Shown here: positions 24,420 to 33,616 of the stretch, piece after piece | Position numbering within the stretch: the first letter of the stretch is position 1 | Layout of the letters: every line of letters begins with the position of its first letter | NCBI GenBank assembly: GCA_030536855.1 | Contig: JAUNPK010000002.1 | Coordinates: forward strand, 51,673-115,672 | DNA length: 64,000 nt | Direction: 5' to 3' | Origin: Eubacteriales bacterium | GTDB taxonomy: Bacteria > Bacillota > Clostridia > Lachnospirales > Lachnospiraceae | Position numbers and translations under genes: made by a program | The notes under the pieces: model-generated | Seen by the model: the letters and a program-made list of their open reading frames with translations, nothing else | Database searches by the model: none | What the model was told of the DNA's origin: nothing

Positions 24420-25754
24420 ATGAGACAATTATATTTTGAATGTTATTCCGGTATCAGCGGAGATATGGCTGTGGCTGCCCTGTTGGATGCAGGGGCGGAC
24501 AAGGATGTTTTACTTAGTGTGTTGGATACAATACCTGTTGAAGGTTTCAGGGTGGAAATTTCAAGAGTTAATAAGAATGGAATTGATGCCTGTGATTTCA
24601 ATGTGATACTTGATAAGGAGTATGATAACCACGATCATGACATGGCGTATCTTCACGGACATAAGCATAATCATGGTAAAGAGGAATGCTGCCACAATGA
24701 AGATACACATTTTAATCACAGTCATGTGAAAGGGGAGCATCAAGAGGAACATCAAGGGGAATATCAAAAAGAACATCAAGAAAAACATCAAGAGGAACAT
24801 CGTGGACTTAAGCAGATATACCATATAATTGATGAAACCAAGATGAGCGAAGGGGCAAGAAAGATTGCAAAAAATATGTTCCGAATTCTTGGAGAGGCAG
24901 AAGCCAAAGCTCATGGAACTGACCTTGAACATGTGCATTTTCATGAGGTTGGTGCTATTGATTCCATAGTGGATATAATTTCATTTGCAGTTTGTCTGGA
25001 TAATATTGGGGTAGGGGGAGTGATTGTACCTTATCTTTGTGAAGGACAGGGGACAGTAAGATGCCAGCATGGAATTCTTCCGATACCCGTGCCGGCAGTG
25101 GCTAACATTGTCAGCAGCTATGGAATTAATATACATACAACTAATATTCAGGGTGAGCTTGTCACACCAACCGGAGCATCAATTGTGGCATCAACTGTTA
25201 CAAGTACTGAGCTTCCCGAAAAATATAAAATTGAAAAAATCGGACTTGGTGCCGGCAAGAGAAATTATGAATGTCCCGGCATACTCAGAGCTATTATTAT
25301 AAATGATGAAGATACAGATTCTGGCAAAGACAGGATATACAAGCTTGAAACAGACATAGACGACTGTACCGGAGAAATGTTGGGATTTGCAATGGAGAAA
25401 TTGTATGCTGCAGGAGCTAAAGAGGTACATTTTCTTCCGATATATATGAAGAAAAACAGACCGTCATACGAATTAGTTGTTATATGCAGTGAGAAAGATA
25501 TACATACTATGGAAGATATCGTATTTACTCATACAACAACTATAGGAATCAGGCGTGTTTTAATGGAACGCACAGTGTTAGAGAGGAAGGAAGGTATATG
25601 TTCCACACCTTACGGAGAAATTGAGACAAAAGAGGTTGTGCTTCCGGATGGTAGTAAAAGGGCGTATCCGGAGTATGAGAGTGTAGCACGACTAAGCAGG
25701 ACAACCGGAGTACCGGTTATTGAGTTAATGAAATTTTGTGATAATAATAAATAA
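24420..25754 (+). CDS. larC: LarC, nickel insertion enzyme for the nickel-pincer nucleotide cofactor
   Basis: The 444-residue protein starts with LYFECYSGISGDMAVAALLDAGA, the LarC hallmark, and contains HFHEVGAIDSIVDI and the C-terminal domain ETDIDDCTGEMLG with PIYMKKNRPSYELVV. LarC inserts nickel into the pyridinium bisthiocarboxylate nucleotide that serves lactate racemase (LarA). Residues ~66-130 form a His/Glu-rich insertion with tandem EHQ-type repeats, probably a metal-storage loop. In some species LarC is made by programmed frameshifting; here it is one frame. GGAGG precedes the ATG. larB, larE and larA are not in the window. Confidence 0.93.
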   Translation: MRQLYFECYSGISGDMAVAALLDAGADKDVLLSVLDTIPVEGFRVEISRVNKNGIDACDFNVILDKEYDNHDHDMAYLHGHKHNHGKEECCHNEDTHFNHSHVKGEHQEEHQGEYQKEHQEKHQEEHRGLKQIYHIIDETKMSEGARKIAKNMFRILGEAEAKAHGTDLEHVHFHEVGAIDSIVDIISFAVCLDNIGVGGVIVPYLCEGQGTVRCQHGILPIPVPAVANIVSSYGINIHTTNIQGELVTPTGASIVASTVTSTELPEKYKIEKIGLGAGKRNYECPGILRAIIINDEDTDSGKDRIYKLETDIDDCTGEMLGFAMEKLYAAGAKEVHFLPIYMKKNRPSYELVVICSEKDIHTMEDIVFTHTTTIGIRRVLMERTVLERKEGICSTPYGEIETKEVVLPDGSKRAYPEYESVARLSRTTGVPVIELMKFCDNNK

Positions 25755-26213
25755 TTTTAGATTAATAAAGTTTCCTTTGCAGATGTGTGCATAATTTTCA
25801 ACATAATGGGGATGCTAAAAATACATAAAGTTATCCAAAAAATATTGTCGGATTTATTATGTATTTACGAAAGAACAATGACGCAGACCTTGATAAATGT
25901 GGCGTATGAAAGTTTTGTTTTTTTAGGAAAACACTGGGATTGTATAAAACTAAAAACAACAAGAAAATGTATTGAAATCTGTATACAAGAATGTTAACAT
26001 AACATCTGCAAGGGATGGTTAAGAAATTGTCAATCCCATTTGCATAATAATATAATGATACAAATCACTAAATAAATATAAGTTATCTGTTGTTTAACCT
26101 TTTGGTGCTATGGATATAATCAGTGATGTGTGCACAAGCGCACATTTATATTTTTAGTGAGTTTTGTATACAATGTACACAATGACATACAATTTATAAG
26201 GAGGAACCAAATA
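25755..26213. other. Long upstream region of pflB
   Basis: These 459 bases are AT-rich and hold no convincing gene; a 70-codon frame at 25785-25997 lacks a ribosome binding site and coding character. The length and position fit a regulated promoter region for the highly expressed pflB. A good AAGGAGG sits 8 bases before the pflB ATG. No clear Rex or CRE operator was found by eye. Confidence 0.5.
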
Positions 26214-28472
26214 ATGGTAAATTTTGATCAATGGGATGGTTTCAAAGGTAGACTTTGGAAGCAGGAAATCAATGTTAGAGATTTCATCCAGAACAACTAC
26301 AAACCATACGAAGGAGACGAAAGCTTTTTAGCAGGACCTACAGAAGCAACAAACAAACTTTGGGGCAAATTACAGGAACTTCAGAAGCAGGAGAGAGCTA
26401 ACGGCGGTGTTCTTGATATGGAGACAGAAATCGTTACAAGTCTTACAGCCTACGGCCCTGGATATATAGATGAATCATTAAAGGATCTTGAGCAGGTAGT
26501 TGGTATTCAGACAGATAAGCCACTTAAGAGAGCATTTATGCCTTATGGTGGTATTAAGATGGCTCAGCAGTCATGCGAAAACTATGGCTACCAGGTAAAT
26601 CCTAAGTATGATCAGATTTTCAATGAATATCACAAGACACACAACCAGGGTGTATTTGATGCATATACACCTGAGATGAGAGCTGCAAGAAAGTCTCATA
26701 TCATTACAGGTTTACCGGATACTTACGGTCGTGGTCGTATCGTTGGTGATTACAGAAGAGTTGCTCTTTATGGTATAGATTACCTTATTGCTAAGAAGGA
26801 AGAAGATAAGGCAAATTGTGGTTGCAACACAATGACTAATGATGTAATCCAGTTAAGAGAAGAGTTATCTGACCAGATTAAGGCATTAAAGGGTATGAAG
26901 GCAATGGCAGCTTCTTATGGCTTCGATATTTCTCAGCCTGCTCAGACAGCAAAGGAAGCTGTTCAGTGGTTATACTTTGGATATCTTGCTGCTATCAAGA
27001 CACAGAACGGTGCTGCTATGTCAGTAGGACGTGTTTCTACATTCCTTGATATCTATATTACAAGAGATCTTGAAGCAGGTAAGATTACAGAATCTGAAGC
27101 TCAGGAGCTTATCGATCATTTTGTTATGAAGTGCAGAATGGTTAAGTTCGCAAGAATTACATCATACAACGAATTATTCTCAGGTGATCCTACATGGGCT
27201 ACACTTGAGGTTGCAGGTACAGGTATCGACGGACGTTCAATGGTTACAAAGAATGACTACAGATTCCTTCACACATTAGAGAACATGGGTCCTTCACCGG
27301 AGCCAAACTTAACAGTTCTTTACTCATCAAGACTTCCTGAGAACTTCAGAAAGTACGCAGCTCATATTTCTGTTACAACATCTTCTATCCAGTACGAGAA
27401 CGATGATGTAATGAAGGTTACATGGGGTGATGATTACTCAATCTGCTGCTGTGTATCTGCTACACAGACAGGTAAGGAAATGCAGTTCTTCGGTGCAAGA
27501 GCTAACCTTGCTAAATGTCTTCTTTATGCTATCAACGGTGGTGTAGATATGAAGTCTAAGGTTCAGGTTGGACCTGCTTACAAGCCTATTACATCAGATG
27601 TTCTTGAATATGATGAAGTTATTGAGAAGTTTGACGCAATGATGGATTGGTTAGCTGACCTTTATGTTAATATCCTTAACCTTATCCATTATATGCATGA
27701 TAAGTATTACTATGAAGCAGCAGAGATGGCACTTATTGATACACATGTAAAGAGAACATTTGCAACAGGTATTGCCGGATTCTCTCATGTTGTAGATTCA
27801 CTTTCAGCTATTAAGTATGCTAAGGTTACAGTTTCAGAAAGAGATCCTGAGACAGGAATTGCCATGGACTTCAAGACAGAGGGTGATTTCCCTAAGTATG
27901 GTAATGATGATGACAGAGCAGATGATATTGCTGTATGGCTTCTTGAAACATTCCTTAACAAGATTAAGAAGAGACACACATACAGAGATTCAGAGCCTAC
28001 AACATCTATCCTTACAATTACATCTAATGTAGTTTACGGAAAGTACACAGGCAACATGCCTGATGGACGTAGAGCAGGTACACCACTTGCTCCGGGTGCT
28101 AACCCAAGTTATGGTGCAGAGCAGAATGGTCTTCTTGCTTCACTTAACTCACTTACAAAGCTTCCTTATGAATGGGCTCTTGATGGTATCTCAAATACAC
28201 AGACAATGAACCCGGATGCATTAGGACATGATGATTCTGAGAGAATTAACAACCTTGTTAATGTTATGGACGGTTATTTCGATCAGGGTGCTCATCACCT
28301 GAATGTAAACGTATTTGGTAAGGATAAGCTTCTTGATGCTATGGAGCATCCTGAAAAGCCTGAGTATGCTAACTTCACAATCCGTGTATCAGGTTATGCA
28401 GTTAAGTTTATCGACCTTACAAAGGAACAGCAGATGGATGTTATTTCAAGAACATTCCATGACCGTATGTAA
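26214..28472 (+). CDS. pflB: Pyruvate formate-lyase
   Basis: The 752-residue enzyme matches full-length PFL. The active-site cysteine pair lies in [13 protein letters not shown] (near residue 410), and the glycyl-radical motif is RVSGYAVKF near the C-terminus. [22 protein letters not shown] near residues 165-186 is also characteristic. It converts pyruvate and CoA to acetyl-CoA and formate under anaerobic conditions. The codon use is strongly biased, as for a highly expressed gene. The ATG at 26214 is set by AAGGAGG; an upstream in-frame ATG is not supported. The activating enzyme gene pflA, often directly downstream, is absent here. Confidence 0.97.
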   Translation: MVNFDQWDGFKGRLWKQEINVRDFIQNNYKPYEGDESFLAGPTEATNKLWGKLQELQKQERANGGVLDMETEIVTSLTAYGPGYIDESLKDLEQVVGIQTDKPLKRAFMPYGGIKMAQQSCENYGYQVNPKYDQIFNEYHKTHNQGVFDAYTPEMRAARKSHIITGLPDTYGRGRIVGDYRRVALYGIDYLIAKKEEDKANCGCNTMTNDVIQLREELSDQIKALKGMKAMAASYGFDISQPAQTAKEAVQWLYFGYLAAIKTQNGAAMSVGRVSTFLDIYITRDLEAGKITESEAQELIDHFVMKCRMVKFARITSYNELFSGDPTWATLEVAGTGIDGRSMVTKNDYRFLHTLENMGPSPEPNLTVLYSSRLPENFRKYAAHISVTTSSIQYENDDVMKVTWGDDYSICCCVSATQTGKEMQFFGARANLAKCLLYAINGGVDMKSKVQVGPAYKPITSDVLEYDEVIEKFDAMMDWLADLYVNILNLIHYMHDKYYYEAAEMALIDTHVKRTFATGIAGFSHVVDSLSAIKYAKVTVSERDPETGIAMDFKTEGDFPKYGNDDDRADDIAVWLLETFLNKIKKRHTYRDSEPTTSILTITSNVVYGKYTGNMPDGRRAGTPLAPGANPSYGAEQNGLLASLNSLTKLPYEWALDGISNTQTMNPDALGHDDSERINNLVNVMDGYFDQGAHHLNVNVFGKDKLLDAMEHPEKPEYANFTIRVSGYAVKFIDLTKEQQMDVISRTFHDRM

Positions 28473-29026
28473 GAGTATATTTTTAGTAAAGTCAGAAATT
28501 AAGAAGCCAGTGTTTATGCGCGTTTCAGAAAATTACTAAAATTTAGGTTCTTATAAATTGGTATAAATTAGTACATTTTCATTTTGAAACTGTACCAAAA
28601 CTGTACCAAAATGCTAAAATCGATGTACCAAAAAAATGGCTTCAAAGCCGCATGAATACTGGGCATCAAGAAATGCCTAATTATATTAAGATATAACAAG
28701 ATATAATGAGGGCTACAAACTGCTAATATGTAAGAGGTAAATCAATATTGGTTTACCTCTTATTTTTTCTGCTTAAAATGGACATTTTAAAGCACATATA
28801 TACTATTAGTATAATTTTACAATAATTCCGTGTGCATTTTTTTCACATTTTTACTGTGCAAAGTACTTTTTATTTCATTGTTGGTACATAATTTGGGGAC
28901 TAAAAAAGAAGAAATAGAATGAAGATATACCATAATTTATTAAGAAATAATAAATAGGATGTTTTTTATTAAATTTAATAATGAAAAGGAAAGTGACCTT
29001 ACGAGAATCACTTTCCTAATAATCAG
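28473..29026. other. Intergenic region at the start of the accessory segment
   Basis: Downstream of pflB lie short direct repeats of CTGTACCAAAA (28589-28615) and a further GTACCAAAA, then a long AT-rich stretch and a terminator. No gene start is visible. The repeats and the loss of pflA suggest a junction where foreign DNA entered, but no integrase or matching end was found nearby. Confidence 0.4.
28732..28768 (+). terminator. Intrinsic terminator downstream of pflB
   Basis: AAGAGGTAAA pairs with TTTACCTCTT around a ten-base loop and is followed by ATTTTTT. It probably ends the pflB transcript about 260 bases after the stop codon. Confidence 0.85.
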
Positions 29027-29479
29027 TTATTTTATTTTTCCATTATTCATAATAAGTTTTTTAATAAAACTACTATATTGATTTTTGTTTTCTTCAATGA
29101 TTAATGATTCATTGTTATTAAAGAGCGTATAATCACATAATGATTTATTAATTTCATTTATATTAAATGAAATATTAGCCGTTCCAGTCTCATCATCAAT
29201 CATCCAGTTCATTGAAGTTGATTCATTCATTTTATTTAATAGTGATAGAATGTCACTTACAGATTTTATTTCGATATCTAAAAATTCAAATATACTTACT
29301 TCTAATGCATCTGCAATCTTTTGTAGTTGTTCTAGCTTGGGATTTCTACCATCTGTTTCATATTTCTTTATAGTAGAAAGATTTATTCCTGATTTCTCAC
29401 TTAAATCCTGTGCGGTCATATTCCTAAGTTTTCTATATTCTTTTATTTTATTAGCTAATTCTGATCTTTCTTCTTTCAT
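29027..29479 (-). CDS. XRE-family transcriptional regulator
   Basis: The 150-residue protein has an N-terminal helix-turn-helix of the Cro/CI type: IKEYRKLRNMTAQDLSEKSGINLSTIKKYE, residues ~12-42. A C-terminal helical region of ~80 residues, rich in Asn and Ser, probably forms the dimer or sensor part. It is divergent from the CPBP protease gene, and palindromes resembling its operator lie in the shared promoter region (29525-29538 and 29586-29601). The likely role is control of that neighbour and itself. Confidence 0.85.
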   Translation of the reverse strand: MKEERSELANKIKEYRKLRNMTAQDLSEKSGINLSTIKKYETDGRNPKLEQLQKIADALEVSIFEFLDIEIKSVSDILSLLNKMNESTSMNWMIDDETGTANISFNINEINKSLCDYTLFNNNESLIIEENKNQYSSFIKKLIMNNGKIK

Positions 29480-29524
29480 TAAAGATTACCTCCAATTTTT
29501 ATTAAAATGAGTATAACACAAAAG

Positions 29525-29601
29525 TTCACATTTGTGAATAAAAATAGTTGACAAAAGAGAACTTTGATTTATAATATAATTAGAGGTTCACATTAAGGAA
29601 C
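29525..29601. promoter_or_regulatory. Divergent promoter and operator region of XRE regulator and CPBP gene
   Basis: A plus-strand promoter TTGACA (29548-29553), 16-base spacer, TATAAT (29570-29575) is flanked by two related palindromes, TTCACATTTGTGAA (29525-29538) and GTTCACATTAAGGAAC (29586-29601). Their placement on both sides of the promoter is what a repressor operator pair would look like. Confidence 0.6.
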
Positions 29602-29621
29602 TTTAATGTATTTGCAAATAT

Positions 29622-29696
29622 ATGACATCTGACGTTACTTTAGGATTTGATGGCACTCGGGCAGAAATGCTTGAGTGCTTTTTGGTGGAAAAATAA
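29622..29696 (+). CDS. Possible 24-residue leader peptide overlapping an attenuator
   Basis: ATG at 29622 opens a 24-codon frame (MTSDVTLGFDGTRAEMLECF and four more residues) that runs straight through a terminator hairpin at 29653-29683. A leader peptide whose translation disrupts a terminator is the classic attenuation layout. There is no strong ribosome binding site, so this is tentative. Confidence 0.3.
   Translation: MTSDVTLGFDGTRAEMLECFLVEK
29653..29683 (+). terminator. Attenuator-like terminator in the 5' leader of the CPBP gene
   Basis: GCACTCGGGCA pairs with TGCTTGAGTGC (two G-U pairs) around a GAAA loop, followed by five T residues. It lies between the promoter at 29548-29575 and the CPBP gene, so expression needs readthrough. 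Confidence 0.75.
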
Positions 29697-29775
29697 CAGT
29701 TATTATGATAGAATATTTTGTTCTATGAGCGAAAGTAAAGGCTCGCTAAATTTTGAATTTTCGGAGATATGCGAT

Positions 29776-30582
29776 ATGATTAATAAGAAAAATGATGTTT
29801 GTAGTGAAATAGGATTGTTTATATTATATGCGTTTGGTATTCCGACAATCTGTATTTGTATAATGAACTGTATAGAAGAATATGATAAGGGTGGACTATT
29901 CACTTTAATATTATATGGAATAGAAGGAGCATCACCAGCACTTGCAGCAATATTTGTTAAGTTACAAAAACAAGGAGTTAATGGTGTAAAAACATTTTTG
30001 GTTAATAAATACAAGTATTCATTAAGTGCAAGACTATGTGTGATAGGATTTTGTATTCCGTGTATAATGATAACAATTGGTAAAATGTTGACCTATTTAA
30101 CACCATATAATAATCAATTTATATACAGCCTAAGTCTCAAAAAAATCATTATTGTTATGTGGGCACTGGTTGCAGAAGAACTAGGCTGGAGAGGTTACTT
30201 ACAAGAAAAAATTGAAGCACATGTAGGAGACGTATTGACGCCTTTAATTGTTGGAATTATTTGGACAGTATGGCATTTTCATTTTTTTATATCAGGTTCT
30301 ATGGAAGTACCGTTGCATTCATTTGCATATGGTTGTATTGCAGAAAGTTATGGATATTTTGTCATTACAAAAATATCTAAGGGAAATATTGTTCCAGCTT
30401 CGTTATGGCATTTTTCAGGCAATCTGTTTACAAATATATATAGACTTAATCCTAATTGGAATGCGGGAAGAATGGAACCATATATGATAGTGAATACAGT
30501 ATATTTGTTTAATTTCATTATATTTGTGGTGTGGAGGTGTTTCACTAAGAGAGAAGAAAGTATTGGCATGAGAGGCAAATGA
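29776..30582 (+). CDS. CPBP-family intramembrane metalloprotease (CAAX protease-like)
   Basis: The roughly 268-residue polytopic protein has about seven hydrophobic helices and the CPBP/Abi motifs: EELGWRGYLQE (motif 1, paired glutamates and arginine), WTVWHFHFFISGS (motif 2 histidine) and a later SLWHFSGN (motif 3). Such proteins cut substrates within the membrane; in Firmicutes many give self-immunity to bacteriocins, but others have unrelated roles. The start is uncertain: ATG at 29776 follows GGAG, while longer versions begin at 29647 or 29725. It is divergent from an XRE regulator and preceded by an attenuator. Confidence 0.8.
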   Translation: MINKKNDVCSEIGLFILYAFGIPTICICIMNCIEEYDKGGLFTLILYGIEGASPALAAIFVKLQKQGVNGVKTFLVNKYKYSLSARLCVIGFCIPCIMITIGKMLTYLTPYNNQFIYSLSLKKIIIVMWALVAEELGWRGYLQEKIEAHVGDVLTPLIVGIIWTVWHFHFFISGSMEVPLHSFAYGCIAESYGYFVITKISKGNIVPASLWHFSGNLFTNIYRLNPNWNAGRMEPYMIVNTVYLFNFIIFVVWRCFTKREESIGMRGK

Positions 30583-30585
30583 AAA

Positions 30586-30630
30586 TTTCAGTCTTGAGGA
30601 GAGATTGAAAGTATGCATGAATTTGAAGTT
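30586..30630 (+). repeat. Dispersed hairpin repeat, copy A
   Basis: TTTCAGTCT...AGATTGAAA forms a 9-bp stem with one G-U pair, then a GTATGCATGAATTTGAA tail. It lies 3 bases after the CPBP stop codon. See copies B, C, D and E for the same pattern. Confidence 0.65.
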
Positions 30631-30700
30631 TCTGTTCTATTCATAATTTTGAACCACAGCAATTGTGGTTCTTTTTTTGATATTTATTACAACACCCAGC

Positions 30701-30748
30701 TTGACAAATGTATCAGAGTGATATATTATTACATATATCAGATTGATA
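30701..30748 (+). promoter_or_regulatory. Promoter with two PadR-type operators
   Basis: TTGACA (30701-30706), a 17-base spacer and TATTAT (30724-30729) form the promoter of the polyferredoxin-padR operon. Two identical-arm palindromes TATCA-N3-TGATA sit at 30711-30723 and 30736-30748, one in the spacer and one over the transcription start, 25 bp apart. The operon encodes a PadR regulator, so autoregulation is likely. Confidence 0.75.
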
Positions 30749-30762
30749 TATGGAGGGCAATG

Positions 30763-31524
30763 ATGAATAGGAAGAATATAAGAAAATTATTACTAATTAT
30801 CTCTTTACTTTTATTTCCGATAACGATATGGTATATGTCTCCATACCTAATTATCCAGGGTGCTATGGAGGGGATAATAACCGGAAGTTTTGTTGTATTT
30901 ACTTGTATGTTACTTGGTTCAATCTTTTGCGGTAGACTGTTCTGTGCATGGCTATGTCCCATGGGTGGTATGCAGGAATGTTTATTTGCCGTTAATGCCA
31001 AGAATCCTAAGCAGGGATGGAAGAATTACATCAAATATGCGATTTGGACAATTTGGATTATAGCAGTTATTCTGTGCTTTATTTTTAAGAAAAAAGAAAT
31101 AACGGTTGATTTCTTTTATATGACGGATCATGGGATTTCAATCAGTAATATCTATAATTATGTGATATATTATGGTGTTATTTTCTTGGTACTGATTCCG
31201 GCAGTCCTTTTTGGGAAAAGAATATTTTGTCACTATTTTTGCTGGATGGCACCATTTATGGTGCTGGGAACCAAAATAAGACGGGTTCTCCATTTGCCGG
31301 GCTTACATATTAAGGTAAAACAGCCGGATGCTTGTGTTTCCTGCGGAAAGTGTAATAGAGAATGCCCTATGGGAATTAAAGTATCAGAGCTGATAAAAGA
31401 TGGGCAGATAAAGAATGCGGAATGTATTCAGTGTGGTGCTTGTATAGATGGTTGTCCAAAGAAAGTTTTGTCTTATGGAATGATGGAAAGAGGAAAAAAG
31501 AATGGCAATAGAAAAGAAAAGTGA
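30763..31524 (+). CDS. Polyferredoxin-type membrane protein (NapH/CcoG-like 4Fe-4S protein)
   Basis: The 253-residue protein has about four membrane helices. The first cytoplasmic loop carries the CGRLFCAWLCPMGGMQE motif of NapH/RnfB-linked and YccM-type proteins, with a second FCHYFCWMAP motif later. The C-terminus has two 4Fe-4S clusters, CVSCGKCNRECP and CIQCGACIDGCP. It should pass electrons across or along the membrane; the partner is unknown. The second ATG at 30763 has GGAGGG five bases upstream. Its end overlaps the padR start by 23 bases, so the two are translationally coupled. Confidence 0.85.
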   Translation: MNRKNIRKLLLIISLLLFPITIWYMSPYLIIQGAMEGIITGSFVVFTCMLLGSIFCGRLFCAWLCPMGGMQECLFAVNAKNPKQGWKNYIKYAIWTIWIIAVILCFIFKKKEITVDFFYMTDHGISISNIYNYVIYYGVIFLVLIPAVLFGKRIFCHYFCWMAPFMVLGTKIRRVLHLPGLHIKVKQPDACVSCGKCNRECPMGIKVSELIKDGQIKNAECIQCGACIDGCPKKVLSYGMMERGKKNGNRKEK

Positions 31525-32050
31525 TTGCGTCATTTTAGGTTTGTTAAGCCACGAAGATTTGACGGGGTATGAAATTAAAAAACGGATGGATACAGCTTTA
31601 AAGTATTTTTGGGGGGCGAGTTATGGCAGCATATATCCCGCACTGGGGGACTTGGTGAAGCGCGGACTGGCAAGTAAACGTGATGGAGCAGAAAATAATC
31701 GAAATAAAATTATCTATTCCATTACGGAAGATGGTAGAAACTATTTAAAAGGTTGGCTTGCCAACCCGGTGGAAAAGGACGAACTGCGCTATGAAACATT
31801 GCTGAAATTATTCTTTGGTCATGAGGCTGGAGCGGAGCAGACACTGGCGCATCTAGAAGCTTTTGAGGAAAAGATTTCAAAAGAACTGCCATTTCTCATA
31901 GGGGCAACAGAGGTGCTTAAGAAAGGCATTTCGGAAGATGATACCCACAAATATTATCTGCTCACAGCAGAGTTTGGAGTCAAGACATATCAAGCCTATT
32001 TGGAATGGTGCAGGGAAGCGAAAGTGATGTTGAAAGAGGAGCGTGGATAG
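31502..32050 (+). CDS. PadR-family transcriptional regulator
   Basis: The 182-residue protein has the PadR winged helix at its N-terminus: CVILGLLSHEDLTGYEIKKRM, then ASYGSIYPALGDLVKRGLA and the wing YSITEDGRNYLKGWL. The C-terminal ~90 residues form the long helical dimerisation domain of the VirC/PadR-s2 type. It overlaps the end of the upstream membrane gene. Its probable binding sites are the paired palindromes at 30711-30748 in the operon promoter. Confidence 0.92.
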   Translation: MAIEKKSDCVILGLLSHEDLTGYEIKKRMDTALKYFWGASYGSIYPALGDLVKRGLASKRDGAENNRNKIIYSITEDGRNYLKGWLANPVEKDELRYETLLKLFFGHEAGAEQTLAHLEAFEEKISKELPFLIGATEVLKKGISEDDTHKYYLLTAEFGVKTYQAYLEWCREAKVMLKEERG

Positions 32051-32051
32051 A

Positions 32052-32519
32052 ATGCTTGGACATTTTGGTTTTTCATATGTTGGACTGATATTTATGATTA
32101 TGCTCATGGTGCCCAATATAATATGGGCGAAAAATCAGCCACAAGGTTACACAGCAGAGAATGAAAATAAGGTACTTGCTGTTTTTGAGCGAATTGGAGA
32201 AGTTCTGGCTACGTGCTGCGCTTTGGTGTTTTCGGACTTTAATCTGCGTGCATGGTCTTTGTGGTCCTTATGGCTTGTGGCATCTTTTGTTTTGATGATT
32301 ATGTACGAATTTTGGTGGATTAGATATTTTAGAAGTGAGCGGAGATTATCCGACTTTTACAGCAGTTTCTGTGAAGTGCCACTTGCAGGGGCAACACTGC
32401 CGGTACTTGCTTTCTTTCTACTGGGAATATACGGAAAAGTAATATGGATGCTAATTGCTTGCGTGATTTTAGGAATTGGACACATAGGCATTCATTGGCA
32501 ACATAGTAAAGAGTTATAG
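32052..32519 (+). CDS. Small multi-pass membrane protein in the padR operon
   Basis: The 155-residue protein has about four to five hydrophobic helices (GFSYVGLIFMIMLMVPNIIWA; LWSLWLVASFVLMIMYEFWW; LAGATLPVLAFFLLGIYG; VIWMLIACVILGIGHIGIHW). No motif identifies a function. An ATG at 32052 is used; a GTG at 32043 is possible but closer to the GAGGAG site than usual. It follows padR by one base and is probably the gene under PadR control together with the polyferredoxin protein. Confidence 0.7.
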   Translation: MLGHFGFSYVGLIFMIMLMVPNIIWAKNQPQGYTAENENKVLAVFERIGEVLATCCALVFSDFNLRAWSLWSLWLVASFVLMIMYEFWWIRYFRSERRLSDFYSSFCEVPLAGATLPVLAFFLLGIYGKVIWMLIACVILGIGHIGIHWQHSKEL

Positions 32520-32530
32520 AAATAGAGATA

Positions 32531-32590
32531 ACTTTCAGTAAGCCGGCGTGTTTAACTGAGAGACGAATTTGAATTTTACTAATTGTTTAT
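32531..32590 (+). repeat. Dispersed hairpin repeat, divergent copy E
   Basis: This has the AACTTTCAGT opening and the GAATTTGAATTTTAC tail of the repeat family, with a changed middle. It lies 12 bases after the stop of the small membrane gene. Confidence 0.4.
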
Positions 32591-32697
32591 GTAAAGGAAT
32601 GCCTTGTGATTGTATCTGCGATAGTTGTGTAATTGGACAAAAGAGAGCAAAAAATGTCGGGACAAAATATGCTTTGGAGATAAGATGTGTTTTGTAG
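32584..32697 (+). pseudogene. Short cysteine-rich reading frame, likely a gene remnant
   Basis: The frame reads CLCKGMPCDCICDSCVIG followed by a basic tail ending RCVL and a stop. The dense Cys spacing looks like a metal-binding segment, but no start codon with a ribosome binding site is present, so it is most likely the end of a lost gene. Confidence 0.3.
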
Positions 32698-32713
32698 GAA
32701 GGAGTAAATAAGC

Positions 32714-33577
32714 ATGAGCTGGTTGGAAGATATCACTTCATCAATCAAATATATTGAAGGACATCTTACAGATGAACTTACTCTGGAAAAAATTGCTGCA
32801 AAGATTAATCTTTCGCCATTTTATTTTCAAAAAGGGTTTTCGATTCTTTGTGGAATTACGGTATCCGAATATATAAGAAATAGAAGATTATCACTTGCCG
32901 GCAGAGATTTGCAAATAGATGGTATTAAGGTTATAGATGTAGCAATGAAATATGGCTATGATTCTCCAGACAGCTTTACGAAAGCCTTCACCAGATTTCA
33001 CGGTATTACGCCTGCACAGGCGAAGTCCGGAGACGGTGAACTCAAAAACTACCTTCCTCTAAAAATACATGTATCTATGAAAGGTGGATTTGAAATGGAA
33101 TGTAAAATTGTTAAAAAACCGGCATTTACTGTTGTCGGAAGTGCCAAAATTATTAAAAATGAAGAAGGGTATAAAGAATGCCCACAATTTTGGACAGAGC
33201 ATTATGAAAAGGGAAACGGTAAGTATATTTGTGGTATGTATGGAATCTGTTTAGATGATGATGCACCGGAAGGTTCCTTTAAATATATGATTGCAGATGA
33301 TTATATTCCAGCAAAAGAATTGCCGGAAGAATTTGAAACAGTTGTGATTCCTGAAAATACATGGGCAGTATTTCCATGTAAAGGATCTATGCCGGAAGCG
33401 TTACAAAAAGTGAATACAGAGATTTTTAAGGAATGGCTTCCTGGGAATAGTGATTATGAAATTGCAGGAATGTATAATATAGAATACTACACCGCACCTT
33501 GTGATTATCCGAAAGGAAATCAGGATGAGAATTATTATTGCGAAATTTGGATGCCGGTGAAATCAAAAGAACAGTAG
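32714..33577 (+). CDS. AraC-family regulator with GyrI-like effector domain
   Basis: The 287-residue protein has two N-terminal AraC helix-turn-helix units: LEKIAAKINLSPFYFQKGFSILCGITVSEYIRNRRL and AMKYGYDSPDSFTKAFTRFHGITPAQAK, residues ~20-110. The C-terminal ~155 residues (starting MECKIVKKPAFTVVG) match the GyrI-like small-molecule-binding domain found in Rob/SbmC and BmrR-type regulators. It should bind hydrophobic ligands and activate efflux or detoxification genes. AGGAAGGAG precedes the ATG. No obvious target gene flanks it except the following small genes. Confidence 0.92.
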   Translation: MSWLEDITSSIKYIEGHLTDELTLEKIAAKINLSPFYFQKGFSILCGITVSEYIRNRRLSLAGRDLQIDGIKVIDVAMKYGYDSPDSFTKAFTRFHGITPAQAKSGDGELKNYLPLKIHVSMKGGFEMECKIVKKPAFTVVGSAKIIKNEEGYKECPQFWTEHYEKGNGKYICGMYGICLDDDAPEGSFKYMIADDYIPAKELPEEFETVVIPENTWAVFPCKGSMPEALQKVNTEIFKEWLPGNSDYEIAGMYNIEYYTAPCDYPKGNQDENYYCEIWMPVKSKEQ

Positions 33578-33616
33578 ATTTTAGAATAATTAGTTAAATT
33601 CTTGCGAGGATATGAT

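Noticed and set aside
25785-25997. 70-codon reading frame upstream of pflB
   Set aside because: No ribosome binding site, poor codon pattern and no recognisable protein features; it lies in the probable pflB promoter region.
28589-28640. Integrase C-terminus or att site at repeated CTGTACCAAAA
   Set aside because: The frames do not give a recognisable integrase end and no matching repeat or integrase was found; kept only as a possible junction.
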